Shown: positions 22,141 to 33,343, counted from the first letter of the stretch. The stretch is 64,000 bases of DNA from Nigrospora sphaerica (GCA_018287875.1 JAGVVL010000002.1:7564001-7628000), one strand, 5' to 3'. Translations and numbers: made by a program. Notes: a model not told the origin generated them from the letters alone.

Positions 22141-23922
22141 TCAGGGGCCACGGCCCCCCGGGGCGTAGCGGAAGCCGTCGGCGACATGGCCGGCCCCGAT
22201 GACGCCCTCGTCGTAGGAGGGCAGCTCCTCGTCCACGGACCCGCAGTCCGAGAAGGCGTACCCGGGCCTCCTCGGCGGCGTGTGCTGTCCGTGGTGATAT
22301 TTGGGTGATGGCGGGCGCGGAATCGCGGGGGCCCACGGCCGACGCCCGGCACCCGACGACACCATGGAGCCGACGACGTCGGCAATGTTGCGGAACGATG
22401 CGAGCTCCTGCTCCATGGTCGTCGACGCGTCCGAGTCGGATTCCGACCCCGAGTCGTCCCCGCCGTTGTCGCCGCCGTGGACCCGGTGCATGATGGCGTC
22501 CTTCTCCTCGTCCTCTACGCTGCTGCTGCGGAGCGCAAACCGCTCCCGGAAGCGCCGCTTCAGCTCTTCGAACCGGGCCTGCAGGGCGGCACGGCGCTCT
22601 TCCTGGGCCTGGCGGCGGGCGGCGCGGCGCTCGCGGCAACGCGCTTGCTTTTCTGCATCCTCCGGCGCCGCCGAGTGGGCGTGCTTGACACCCAATACAA
22701 TCACAAGAACAAGGACCACTATACCGGCCGGAAGGAACAGCAAAAAGAACTTGATGCGGCGCCACTTGGACTCCTGGGGATTGTTAGTACCATAAGCCAC
22801 CGCAGGCGACTGCAAGGGACCAAACGGGATCACATACCGATGCATCGCGGTAGGATGACTGCTGCTGGCTATTGTATTGCGCCTGCTGGGGCTGAAGGCG
22901 GCTTTCGTCGCTTATGGCCACCAGGGGTTGCTCCTTGTCCGTATCAGGGAAGGCAATACGAATTAACGACTCGTCGGCGTCTTCCGTGGAGCATGAGGAC
23001 TGGGATCGGATGCCTGCAGCATTTTTGATCCGGTGGTACATCATCGAGACGAGGCACCGGGGGCTGTGACACTTTCGCAGTTTTGTAGACGCCTTCACAT
23101 GGCAGTCTGCGACCTCGGGGCCGATGGAGGACTGTTTATCCAGAATGGCTTTCTCAAGGGCCTTCTTCTGCTGCGTCATTCGCTCCAGCTCGGCCTTTAA
23201 GCGTTGGAGCTCTGAAGCTTCAGGCTCAGTGAGCTGGTCGTCGGCTTCCCGGCCGCCGGCGGGCCGCGGGGTCGTGACGACCGAAGGGACACCCTCGACG
23301 GACAAGACCTGGATTGGGGAGGTCTGCTTGAAGCGAACGGCAAAGTTGAGCCCTGTTACTGCAGTGCCGTCCATGAGATCGACGGCAACTTCCATCAGCT
23401 GCTCTGGCTCCGCGCCGCTGTCGGCATCGACACAGCTGAAGTTCCATCTGGCCACGAAGGTGGAGCCTTCTTCGAGGATAAGAGACCCGGACCCGCGTCC
23501 ATGGCCATCTTGGTCGAGGATCTGGTCATTCAGGGTGACGTTCCCGTACCCGCAGGGCTCAGCCGACTCGAGGACGTCGAGTCGGAGAAGGGACTGGGGA
23601 GATGGGACTCAGTTAGGGTGGGCTTGTCACGGGCAAAAGGGTATGGTACACACGGCGTCTCTATAGGTGTTGGCATCGACGTCGGGGATGCCTAGCTGAA
23701 TTAAGACAGCGGGGTCTGAGGTGCCTGTGGTGAGTAATAGTTGCAAGGTAAGCCGATGTCCTGCGCGCCATGCGTCCATCCATGAACTGGAGGGTGGAAG
23801 CCAAGAGGGCGGGAGGTGTGGGTTCTTTTCTTACCAGCCCGAGCAAGCCCGTTGGCAGCGACAACAGCCGTTGCCAGTGCCGGCGCGAGGAACCACTGGG
23901 CAGCCCGCGTGAGGCCGCGCAT
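22141..23922 (-). CDS. Signal-peptide, single-pass membrane protein of unknown function
   Basis: Four minus-strand exons (23922-23835, 23724-23654, 23593-22838, 22773-22141) give 515 residues, with all phases consistent. The N terminus MRGLTRAAQWFLAPALATAV looks like a signal peptide. The probably lumenal or extracellular part includes ESAEPCGYGNVTLN and a glutamate-rich coiled coil (ELQRLKAELERMTQQKKAL). A clear membrane span, FFLLFLPAGIVVLVLVIVLG, begins exon 4 after KWRRIK. The cytosolic tail is highly charged, with an Arg/Glu-rich coiled coil and Ser/Asp- and Pro-rich segments. I know of no named domain. The short exon 2 and its 60-nt downstream intron (GTGTGT donor, CTAAC branch site) were set by reading-frame continuity and are the least certain part. 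It is divergent from lsm4. Confidence 0.78.
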
Positions 23923-24877
23923 GTTCAATAGGCAGCCACGAGGGGATTCCGAGCGACAGTGCTCGCAGAGGGAGAGGAGGAGAGTGGCAAGCCTGCGGAG
24001 TGCCGGCGATTGCGAAAGCCCCGGAAGAAAAGCGAGGGCGAACGCTCGAGTAAGCCAGCGAGGTACAATAATGGTTGCCTGATCCGAGCCGGGACTGGGC
24101 TACGGGTGATGCAGCCGAGCAGCGCAATTGGTCCCCTCCCCCAGGGCATACGTGGACTTTCATCCTAGGGCGTGTGCAGCGCCACAATCCGACCCGGAAC
24201 TCAGCAACGAAGGGGGGGTCTCGCGTAAACGATGTTGGTAACTCGCCCAGTAGATAACCTGTGCATGGCTGCTAGGTCAGGACCTGGGGACTTGCGTGGG
24301 TGTTGAGGGGTTGGGTAAGGTTCGGTGGAAGGATTCAAACTAATGGTCACACTGTCATAACGTACGTGCCGATGCGCCGTCTCGCATCAGCACCGGAATA
24401 ACAGTTACCTGGCCACGAGAACTGACGGCCTTCCCAACTTAAGGTTATATATAGTCGGATTTACATCTCTCATAGAGCTGGCCGACGGTGCTTTTGTGAG
24501 TGGTCCGTCGCGGGGCTTGCCTACGGTCGTCTCCGACATTCCATGCAAAGAAACAGCCGGGGAACAGTACGGAGTACTGAAGTGAGGTTGCAAGGTCCAG
24601 TCAATTAGACGCCCTGGACGGTCAGTGTGGCTCAGCACTGCGTCCATCTTCAGCTACGCTTCAGCTTCCAGCCACACCGGTTCGCCCCACTATAAACGCT
24701 AGGTTGAATGCTGGTGGCAGCTTCAATCACCCGCTGTCGTTAGATGCCTGCATCCCATTCATTCAGCCTTACCTGCTCCGTTTCGGGACGGGTTGACCGC
24801 GGTGACGTTTTCGACCACTACACAACTGTGCACCCGTATCTACGCGCCCAATTTGCATCGAGTTCCGACGCCACAAG
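23923..24877. promoter_or_regulatory. Bidirectional promoter region membrane protein/lsm4
   Basis: The spacer between two divergent start codons. A TATAAA-like sequence (ACTATAAACG) at about 24690-24699 lies some 180 bp before the lsm4 ATG. No other element is obvious. Confidence 0.45.
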
Positions 24878-25461
24878 ATGGTAAGACCCTTCGCTGGCCG
24901 TCAACCCCGCAGCGTCATGCTAATGGGTGAATCGCCAGTTGCCCCTCGGCCTTTTGAACGCGGCGCAAGGCCACCCCATGCTCGTCGAGCTGAAGAACGG
25001 AGAGACGCTCAACGGCCACCTGGTGCAATGCGACACCTGGATGAACCTGACCTTGAAGGAGGTTATCCAGACCAGCCCCGTACGTTCGACGCGACGCGCC
25101 CGCCGCGCCCCCCCTTGAATCCCTAGACGACGACTGGAAGCTGATGGGGAGCCGCACAGGAAGCCGACAAGTTCGTTCGCCTACCCGAGGTATATGTCAA
25201 GGGAAACAACGTGAGTCGCACATGGTCGGGCAAGGGAAGGGGTTCCGACGCTCCCCAGGCTCACACGTGCGTCAGATCAAATACCTGAGGGTGCCCGACG
25301 AGATCATCGACATCGTCAAGGATCAGCAACAGAACCAGCAAGGAAACTTCCGAGGCGGGCGCGGGGGCCAGCGGGGAGACCACGGAGGTCGCGGAGGCGA
25401 TAGAGGTGGTCGTGGCGGGCGTGGCCAGGGTCGCGGTCGCGGGCGAGGCCGAGGCGCGTGA
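24878..25461 (+). CDS. lsm4: U6 snRNA-associated Sm-like protein Lsm4
   Basis: Four exons (24878-24880, 24939-25079, 25160-25210, 25276-25461) give 126 residues. Exon 1 is the start codon alone; ATG joins TTG CCC CTC to give [20 protein letters not shown], the standard Lsm4 beginning. The Sm1 motif ([20 protein letters not shown]) and Sm2 motif ([15 protein letters not shown]) are complete. The C terminus is an RGG/GRG-repeat tail. Lsm4 belongs to the nuclear Lsm2-8 ring on U6 snRNA and the cytoplasmic Lsm1-7 ring of mRNA decay; in yeast its low-complexity tail promotes P-body assembly. An ATG further into exon 2 would remove the conserved N terminus, so the micro-exon is well supported. Confidence 0.97.
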
Positions 25462-26370
25462 ACGGGGGGATGCCTGCGCTTCCCGCTCCAGCCCCTCCGG
25501 GTCTGGAATCACAACACCCTGCCCCGGCCCGTCTCGTGCGCGAGACAGGCAAGGAAGGCATTGGAGGCAAACCCGGCGATGATGCTATAGCGCGGTCGGC
25601 CGAGGATGAGATACCCAAGCCGCGCGCAGCATGTCGCTAGCTGTCTGTCACCTAGCGTCAAGTGTCTCCACCCCCAGACACTCTCCAGGCATCTGGACCG
25701 TCTAACCGAGAAGCAGTGAGTACCGCGAGGAGACCAAATGAGAAAGCCAAAGATTGGAATCTCGCTGGTTCATCGCGCAGACGTTGGGCGCGTTGTAACC
25801 GCTTCGAGCATCTCTCGGAGCGGCAGAAGGGATCATCACGTGACTGCCACTTTTCTGTCGAAATCGCGGGCCTTGTTGACTTTCCCTTCCTCCTCCGAAC
25901 TGGTAAAGACCGGAAGTCAATGTGTACTTACATGAAAAAAAGTAGAAGCCGGAAGGGGCAGGTTCATTGCCAATTGGGGCCCTAGAGGCCTATCCTGGAT
26001 ACTGTGCACTACGTATATCACGATCCATGTAGGAATGGATAAGTCCTAGCATCAATCCGTTCCGTGCCATTGGGTCCCAGATGTCCGTTCGCTCTGCAGG
26101 ACCTGCCGGCCTGCGCGCGAACATACCCTCAAGTTATAGGTTGTAGGTTGCCTACCTACTATCCATTCGAGGTAAAGAAAGTACATACACTTAGGTACCT
26201 CATCTTATCGATAATCAGGCCCCTCCAAACCCAACCAGGGCCGGCATAGGTTTGGCAAGCGGTTGCATGCGAAATGTTTGTTCCGCGCCGTCTGCGTTTG
26301 CGCCCGCGTCTGCAGTCGTGTCTTCCCTCCCCATTCTACGCCCGCGCGTTGAGCCTCGTCCAAGAAGCCA
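25462..26370. other. Intergenic region lsm4 to PPR gene
   Basis: Three-prime region of lsm4 and promoter of the PPR gene. AT-richer TACCTA-type stretches lie at 26140-26210. No gene seen. Confidence 0.55.
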
Positions 26371-28290
26371 ATGCCGGGGGAGCGCATTGTTATTGACGGG
26401 CTATGGCGCTGCTTGTGTCCTTCCGTGGATGTCGGCTCGCTATCCAAGGCTCTGCGACAGCCTTTTGTGCCCCGGCGACGCCCGCTTGCCCTCAGCAGCT
26501 GCCTCGGCACCCTCGCGCACCCCGTTGCCCCCTACCAGCGATGGCACCGAGCCAGAATGGAGAGCCCCGGGGAGCCTCTCGTGAAGCGCTCCGTTCGGAA
26601 ACGTACCGCCGCCGACGACGCCTATGATCGATACCTGCAGCGCCTGTCCCGGAAGCTGCAGCTGCCCTCGTCTCTGTTCACCTCCCAGAAGGTCTGCCCC
26701 GCGGAGCTCCAGCTCGTGGGCACGTCGGTCCTACTCGCGGCGCTGCGCGAGCTGGTGGCGTTGGAGGGGCAGTACCACTCGATCGCCACCATCGTCGAGT
26801 ACCTGGTCACCACGCGCGGCATGAAGCCCGACGCCTTTCTCTACGAGTGTCTGATTAAAGCCAACATCGATCCGCAGCACGGCTCGGCGCAGATCGTCGA
26901 CCTACTCCTGACCGAGATGGAGAGTAATGGCATTGTGCCCACCGCGGCCGTCTACCACGGCATCCTCGACGTTCTCGCCGTCCATCCCGACTATGTGCTC
27001 CGGAACAGGGTCCTGAAGGACATGAAGAGCGCCTGGATCGAGCCGACCTTCCAGGGCCTGGTCGCCGTCACCGTGGGCCTGCTCAGGGACGGGCAGTATG
27101 AGATGGCCATGGACTACCTTGAAACTCTGCACAAATCCGGCGTCGCGATACCCACTTGGCTCTACGAGATTTTCATCTACACCTTTGGAGAGCTGGGCCT
27201 GCATGAGGAAGTACTCATGATTCTGCAGCATTGCTTGCGGCTCGACTACGAGCCAATCTCCGACAACGTCTGGCACGCGGTGCTGGACACTTTCAGCCGG
27301 GACTCGTACTACGAGGGCACCCAGTACGTCTGGGAGCGCAAGGTCACGAACGAGGCGATTTTGCCTCCGGACGGCACCGTTCTCAATGTCCTGAACACGG
27401 CCTCGAGACACGGGGACAGCGCCATGGCCACGGGCGCCGTCAAGATGCTAACGCAGCGTGGGAAGAGGCTTGGGCTGCATCACTTCGAGCCGTTGTTGGA
27501 AGTCCACGCCCGTGAGGGGGACACAAAGAAGACCTTTCTCACGCTCAGCCTCATGGCCAAGGCTGGCTTGCAACCCGACGCGTCGACAACCCGGCCGGTG
27601 TACAAGCTCCTGAAGAAGAAGAACGAGCAGGTCACGACGGCTTTGAAGTCGCTGAATGAGATCCGGAACAGCCACCCGGTCCCGACGGCGGCGTTCAACG
27701 TGGTCCTCGAGGCCGCTTTCGACTACCGCGGCTTCAGGGCGACGCTGGACATGTACAGGAGCATCCACGACTTCTGCACGTCCAAGCCGGACCTGAGAAC
27801 GTTTGAACTGTTGCTCAAGCATTGCAAACTGCTCCGATCGATGCAGTTCATCCTGGCCGAGATGGAGGCATTTTCCGTTACGCCGAACCACTGGATGTAC
27901 GATCGCATCATCACCATCTGCACCCTGAATCCCGGGTACGATGTGGCCTTCCGCTACATCCAAGAGTTCCAGACGCGCCACGCCGGCGGGGACGAGGGCG
28001 ATTGGTGGCTCAGTCGGGACACGGCGATGGCACTGATCCGGCGATGTCTCATGGCCGAGGACTATAGGGTGGCGGACCTCATCGCCGAGTGCGAGAGGAG
28101 AGGCATGGAGGATGTCCAGTCCTCGGTCAGCGTGTTGGTGGAGAAGATACGGCAGAAGAAGGAAGAAAAGGCTGCCGGCGAGTTGCAGCGGGCGACGTCG
28201 TCTTCGGCGCCAGCAGCAGCCATCGCCGAACCAGCAGCACCATTTGAGCCGCCACCTGAAAAGGCCCACGAGTCCTCCTCGTCAGGCTGA
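26371..28290 (+). CDS. Pentatricopeptide-repeat protein, probably mitochondrial
   Basis: A single exon of 639 residues. The N terminus is rich in Arg, Ser, Leu and Pro with almost no acidic residues over roughly residues 20-60 (ALRQPFVPRRRPLALSS), consistent with a mitochondrial targeting presequence. From about residue 115 the protein is built of helical repeats of about 35 residues. Typical PPR-like elements are KPDAFLYECLIKAN, VPTAAVYHGILDVL, IPTWLYEIFIYTFGELGL, VPTAAFNVVLEAAF and TPNHWMYDRIITIC. The end is a charged, alanine- and proline-rich tail. Fungal PPR proteins bind mitochondrial transcripts in processing, stability or translation; the target RNA cannot be inferred. The ATG at 26371 keeps the presequence; the next Met (ESPGEP follows) would lose it. 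Confidence 0.85.
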   Translation: MPGERIVIDGLWRCLCPSVDVGSLSKALRQPFVPRRRPLALSSCLGTLAHPVAPYQRWHRARMESPGEPLVKRSVRKRTAADDAYDRYLQRLSRKLQLPSSLFTSQKVCPAELQLVGTSVLLAALRELVALEGQYHSIATIVEYLVTTRGMKPDAFLYECLIKANIDPQHGSAQIVDLLLTEMESNGIVPTAAVYHGILDVLAVHPDYVLRNRVLKDMKSAWIEPTFQGLVAVTVGLLRDGQYEMAMDYLETLHKSGVAIPTWLYEIFIYTFGELGLHEEVLMILQHCLRLDYEPISDNVWHAVLDTFSRDSYYEGTQYVWERKVTNEAILPPDGTVLNVLNTASRHGDSAMATGAVKMLTQRGKRLGLHHFEPLLEVHAREGDTKKTFLTLSLMAKAGLQPDASTTRPVYKLLKKKNEQVTTALKSLNEIRNSHPVPTAAFNVVLEAAFDYRGFRATLDMYRSIHDFCTSKPDLRTFELLLKHCKLLRSMQFILAEMEAFSVTPNHWMYDRIITICTLNPGYDVAFRYIQEFQTRHAGGDEGDWWLSRDTAMALIRRCLMAEDYRVADLIAECERRGMEDVQSSVSVLVEKIRQKKEEKAAGELQRATSSSAPAAAIAEPAAPFEPPPEKAHESSSSG

Positions 28291-30179
28291 TCATACCATG
28301 TAGAAATACAAGACGCATACGACCGCTCCTATGCCGGACATGTCATTGAATCCCTAGAGAATAGAAATAGAGGGTAGATCACGAAGCGTGCAAGGCGCCG
28401 GGACAGGATTGCCGACGGCCAGGATGCCTCGGCCTGGAATGGAAGACATGGCTGTGTTACAGCCACGGAATTGGTGTTGGCCAAGCACTATGCGGGAGAA
28501 TTGTCCCTGCTCTTCGAAGACTGGCAGCTTATCGAGATCCATGTGCCCCATCACGTCCCCCCCCCCCTCCTCCAAAAGCCTCCTTCCCCCCTGGGTCCCG
28601 GCAAGGCCATTTTTTGGCATCTCGTCTCTCGTCACGACGGGTCGGTGGCGCGGCGGGCGCGCACGCGTCCCCCCCCCCTTTCCCCCTCCGCCCCATCATT
28701 GGACCACGTCGCGCAGGGTGGGCTATCCGCCGACTGGGGGAAAAGGAAATTTGAGGAGGCATCAAGGAATCAGAATGAGGGGGGAGAAAAGGAAAGAGGC
28801 CATTCCAGCGAGAAAACGGGCGGCCCCCATCACCCGACCCCCGGCCATGGCCCCCCGACCGAAAGTGCGTCTCTTCTCCCGCCCCCTTGGTTTTTCTTCA
28901 TTGGCCCGGATCAGGCCCCGCCGCCGGCCCGCAGCTACGGGCGATTGACTATGCGACGGCCAGGCGCGACAATACGGAAGGAGCGAGGGGGATGTGGGGG
29001 TTGGGGAGGGGGGGCAGGTGTCGGCGTCTTTGCCGCATATTCCCCCCCCCCCGGGGCCTTTCCCCTTCCGTCGCTTATCGCACTGCACTTCCCAAAACCC
29101 ACCGGGAGGGAATGGAGTCCGGAGGGTGGTAATGGACACCTACCATCCGCATGTCGATCCTGGACGGGATCCCCCATGACCTTACCACCACCACCACTGA
29201 GCGCGTGCAATTGGCCAGCCCCGGGGTACACAAGTATGCTTTGAAGAAGGCACCGAGGGCGGGTGGTGCCTCTACCCGGTGGGGCACATGTATCTACCCA
29301 AGTACGGAAAGTGAGGAAGCAATAGTGCCCGATTACGTGTGCGGGGCCGAGCGGTTCCGGCGGGCGCCCCCAAGATTCCCCGCTCTCGGCACGCCCGGCC
29401 CGGCCCTCGCTAGCTTGCGGCCGGGGGATCCGGTCCGCATAGTCCACCACCGCCACCACTCCCACCAGCAGGCCCGGATACGCCGTGGTCGAGTAGCCCA
29501 CTGGTACGGGCGCCGAGCACGGCTGCGGCGGCGCGTCCTGTCTGACCCGACCCGCTATGTATCGGAGCTGGGGTGGGTTTGCTGACGGTACAAAGGGCAC
29601 GCCGGGTCGCGACGAAGAGCCGTCTTCCGCCGGGGGCGTCAGTGCTTCCCAAGCGACGCACGTTTTGTGGATGCATGGCAGTCGGGACCGGGAGTCACTG
29701 CCCCTTGTGGCGCAACTAATGTAAATTCGCTTTTCGAATCATTTTACACGGTCGCTATACCCCTGGTCTCAGGCGTACCCGGTTACCTTATAGGCTACAC
29801 TGTCCGAGAACGAGGTGGCGTAGTCACTTGCCAGTTACATGTGACTCGGACGCCTGGATGTGACGGACAGGATCGACATATCGAAGATGGCCACAATTTA
29901 CCGTTCGCCGCGGGACGCTGATGGGCTGCTACTGCGTCTTCCGTCCACGGGCTAGTAGTATTGCTGGGGACGACCAAATGACCATCCTTAGGGGGCGAGC
30001 GTGTGCTCTAACCTACGTTGCGCACCGGCAGCCGCATGAATTCCAACCTCATGGGGATGGCAACGCTCGGGCGTCGATGGGGTCGGCGGGTGGGCGAGGG
30101 GGTGCTTGCGATGGCACGTCGAACGGCCCGGTTGGGGGTATCCTTTGTGCGATTCGTCATCCTATTCCCGGAGAACCGT
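28291..30179. other. Convergent 3' intergenic region, C/G-tract rich
   Basis: It lies between the PPR gene (plus) and the 30180 gene (minus). It has several C-rich and G-rich tracts (near 28558-28570, 28669-28690, 28980-29010 and 29041-29055). Open frames here are long because the DNA is GC-rich and stop-poor; they overlap on both strands and have no domain, so I call none a gene. Confidence 0.55.
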
Positions 30180-31442
30180 CTACCCATCAGCATGCTTGAC
30201 CCCATCCATGTCCTGTACCCCTTCATCCTCGTCGACCTCGAGTTTTCCCTTCCTATGGCTATGGGAGCGGTGCGACGCACCGGGATCTCTTCGCATACTC
30301 ATCGGGCGATAGCTTCGAACTTTCGGCGGCTCCGGCGGCGCGAGGCCATTGGGGTGTTCTTTTAGTATTCGTGCCATCTCCTTGTCGGCCATCTCCTTGG
30401 TATGACCTAGGCGCGTTTTGACCTTCTCGATCTCCTCGCCGCATTCGCCATCACGCAGAAACTGATGTGCTGCTCGCTCGCACATGCCCTGCACGAATTC
30501 CAGCCCCTTGTCCAGCTCGTCGTAGACGTCGCCCTCCTGCTTGAACAGGCCTAGGCTGCTTCCGGAATACGCGGCGTTGGCCGGGCCCAATGGTCTCGCA
30601 GCCATCGCTGCGTCGCCCGGTCCCATGTCCCCCAGGCGCAGCCCTGCCGTCATTTGGTACGAGCTGGTATATCGGAAACGAAGATCCATCATGCCCCCAC
30701 CGCCGGGCGGCCGGGAAGGCAGCGAGGGATCGGCGGCTATCAAGGCATCGCCCGGGGCCAGCTCGCCGCTGCTCCAGGGGTCCCCGTCGCTGGGCATCTC
30801 CAGCTCGGCCATGCGCTTGATCTCGGCCACTTTGGCAGCCATCTTGGCCTTCCGCATCAGATTCCTCGACGCCGACACAAACTTGACCAGCTCTTCGAAG
30901 AAGGATTGCACATAGCTGTCGTAGTAGACTATGATCATGCTGCGCGACCGGTACGTAGGCAACGCGCCTTCGGCGCTGACCATGGAGCCCGATTTCTGGC
31001 GTTTCCGTAGGGTCGCGCGTGCACGCCTCTGTGCCATAGCCACTACCTCGTTCCTTTGGCGCTGGATAGCGGAGGGCGTGCGGGTGTCGCTAACGGGGCT
31101 CGACGGCGAGTCTGCAGGCTGTTGTGTAGGCTGTTGTGCAGGATCCTGGGCCCTGGCTGTCATGACTGGTGTTGCCGGTGTTGCCGGTGTCGCCGTCACC
31201 GCCGGGCCGTCGTGTGGGCCGTCAACCTTCGGGCTGCCCGAATGCAATGCTACTTCTTCATTCTCCTTGGGCTTCAGCGACTCGGTGGAGCCCTTGTTTT
31301 TGATGGAGCGGGCCGAAGAGCTTGGCTGGTTCTTCGAGAGCTTGGCCAGATCCAGCTGGCGCTGCTCGATTTGCTCGTTGAGCTCATCCAGCCGTTTGAG
31401 CCAGTCGGGGACGTTGGTGATCAAGCTGTTTAAAGGATCCAT
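30180..31442 (-). CDS. Conserved-looking fungal protein, function unknown
   Basis: A single-exon frame of 420 residues starting at the first in-frame ATG (MDPLNSLITNVPDWLKRLDE). The N terminus is a short amphipathic coiled coil (LDELNEQIEQRQLDLAKL), followed by a Ser/Pro/Thr-rich linker with TPATPATP and QQPTQQP repeats. A more ordered central part contains RSRSMIIVYYDSYVQSFFEE, then basic KAKMAAKVAEIKRMAELE and, later, LDKGLEFVQGMCERAAHQFL. The C terminus is basic with His/Arg runs and ends acidic. The central helical segments suggest a folded core used for protein contacts, but I recognise no family. It is convergent with the PPR gene. Confidence 0.75.
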   Translation of the reverse strand: MDPLNSLITNVPDWLKRLDELNEQIEQRQLDLAKLSKNQPSSSARSIKNKGSTESLKPKENEEVALHSGSPKVDGPHDGPAVTATPATPATPVMTARAQDPAQQPTQQPADSPSSPVSDTRTPSAIQRQRNEVVAMAQRRARATLRKRQKSGSMVSAEGALPTYRSRSMIIVYYDSYVQSFFEELVKFVSASRNLMRKAKMAAKVAEIKRMAELEMPSDGDPWSSGELAPGDALIAADPSLPSRPPGGGGMMDLRFRYTSSYQMTAGLRLGDMGPGDAAMAARPLGPANAAYSGSSLGLFKQEGDVYDELDKGLEFVQGMCERAAHQFLRDGECGEEIEKVKTRLGHTKEMADKEMARILKEHPNGLAPPEPPKVRSYRPMSMRRDPGASHRSHSHRKGKLEVDEDEGVQDMDGVKHADG

Positions 31443-31840
31443 GACTGGGAGCCAGAAAACGCGCAGTGCGATACAGGAGCAGACCGCCAATGGAAGGGGG
31501 AAACCGCAAGAACACGATCGGACCCGGCAGCTACCTTTGGTAGAGCGGGCGTCGGCGGGGTGTGATGGCTATGCTTCCGGGCCGTCCGACATGCGCATGC
31601 AGCTGGAGGCTACGTGTATCCCACCCGATGGATGGGGCCGTCAGCCGATCGGCAGGTAGAGTAACCGAATGCGGCGAGGCTTCGTGACGAGGGCAAAAAG
31701 AAGGGAGCTGGCTTTTAGGGGAGTACACGAGCTACGGCGGAGCGGGTACACGGGAGTCTCGGCGGACGCGGTGCACAGCTGTCGGGCAAGGAGGCGGACG
31801 GATGGGCTCGTCGTCTTGGCCGCTGTCGTTACCCGTTCCT

Positions 31841-31937
31841 GTCGTCGTCGTCGTTGTCGCCGTCGTCGTTGTCGTCGTCGTCGTCGTCTTCGTCTTCGTC
31901 GTTGTCGTCGTTGCCACCGTCGTCACCGTCGTCGGAA
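31841..31937. repeat. Imperfect GTC/TTC trinucleotide repeat
   Basis: About thirty GTC, GTT, TTC and GCC triplets in register. It sits roughly 400-500 bp upstream of the minus-strand gene that starts at 31442, so it may lie in that gene's promoter. Confidence 0.9.
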
Positions 31938-32577
31938 CAGCGGCAGACCAATTCGGTAGGAAGGGATGCGGGAGACGGGCAGCGGACGGGATGAAGCAAC
32001 CAAAAGGTCCAGAACGAATGCAGGCGGGAGGGATCTGGAGATTCCTAAATACGGTCAAACGGCGGCTGGACCTAAGTGCAGGTGCGGCGGGTACACTCGA
32101 TCCACATGGCATGGGCCCCCCTGCCGAGGGCCGCGTGCGAATCACTTGAACGGTTGGATCGACGCCGGCTAGCAGTAAATAAGCTCCCGTTTTGGCACCC
32201 ACGACGGGCCTAAGTTGATTAATAACAGGCAGCATGGATGGGGACACAATGAGCCCGGCTGAAGGCGAGACGGAATCGACTGCGACGCATGTCTTCGGGG
32301 AGGACCGGAAACGGAATCACAGACGGAACAGAGACGGGATTGAGAAAGAAAAGAGAAGGGGAGGAGGAATTTGGCCTCCGGGAGGAGAGAGGTCGGGCCC
32401 TGCGGCATTGCGGCGCGGTTGGCTGTTGGTGGTGCTCAACAGGCGCGGGCCGGCATCCCTTCCCTCCAGCTACGGGATGGCTAAGGCAGGTTGGATTCTA
32501 GGTACATAGGTATGGAGGGATCCACGCCGGAGGGTATGGGGGCACCACCACCTCTACATGGGACCTCAGGACATCAT

Positions 32578-32611
32578 GTACCTAACCTGCCCACTTCGGC
32601 AGGTTAGGTAC
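32578..32611. repeat. Perfect 14-bp inverted repeat (hairpin)
   Basis: GTACCTAACCTGCC is followed by a six-base spacer (CACTTC) and its exact reverse complement GGCAGGTTAGGTAC. There are no mismatches. It could form a cruciform or an RNA stem-loop on either strand, or be a dyad binding site. Confidence 0.95.
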
Positions 32612-33343
32612 TTGCTCACTTATAGTACGCAGTACAAGGTGACGACCACACATGCCACGTCGGCTGAGCCGGAGAATGGCGCAAACAATCAACCCCGAGC
32701 CTTCGCGTGCCCGCGGGCACGGACAATTTGACATGGGGAGACGGGGCGCATAAAATTGTCGTCCTTCCAGAAGACTCAGAGAAGTAGATTCTCGTTGCCA
32801 TCTGCGGGGGGGGGCCCTGTTCTCGAGCAATAAGACATGGTGCGCGGGATGCTTGGTACCCCAGCACCGCCCTGACCACGATCCTCATTAGCCGCAAGCA
32901 GATACAGACAAGGTATTGTAGAACCCGTATGCCAACTGTGTGTGTGGTACGGCGCCGGGGGGCGGGGCATACCGCACACCGCAGAGAAAATTGACAACTT
33001 TGCAAGGTGCACCAGCAACAGAATCCCATGCTCCCACGCTGCCCATCACGCGGGCCCCCTCCCCCTGCCCATTGCTGTGCGTGCCTCAAGTGCGAGATAC
33101 ACGGCTCCAAGAGAATGGGGCAGAGAAACGTAGAAGCGAACAAAACAGGGGTGGCAGACCAGACCAGACAAAACCCACTCAGCCCCGAGTATGTAACACA
33201 ACCCAACGCAACACGCGTGTAATATGCAATGCAGCTCGATTGAGGTCGGCGACCACAGCGGCCACTACGCCGAGTCGAGACGGGGATCACGCAACCCCCC
33301 AACGACCCTAGGCCGTAACTGGCTGCCCTTCAGTAAGCGAAGG

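Noticed and set aside
28354..28635. Minus-strand frame of 93 codons containing MDLDKLPVFEEQGQFSRIVL
   Set aside because: It looked mildly protein-like, but it has no supporting upstream exon and no recognisable family, and it sits in the 3' region of the PPR gene.
28471..29244. Overlapping frames of 186-257 codons on the plus strand
   Set aside because: They lie over C-tracts in a convergent spacer, have random-looking composition, and no splice partner or domain was seen.
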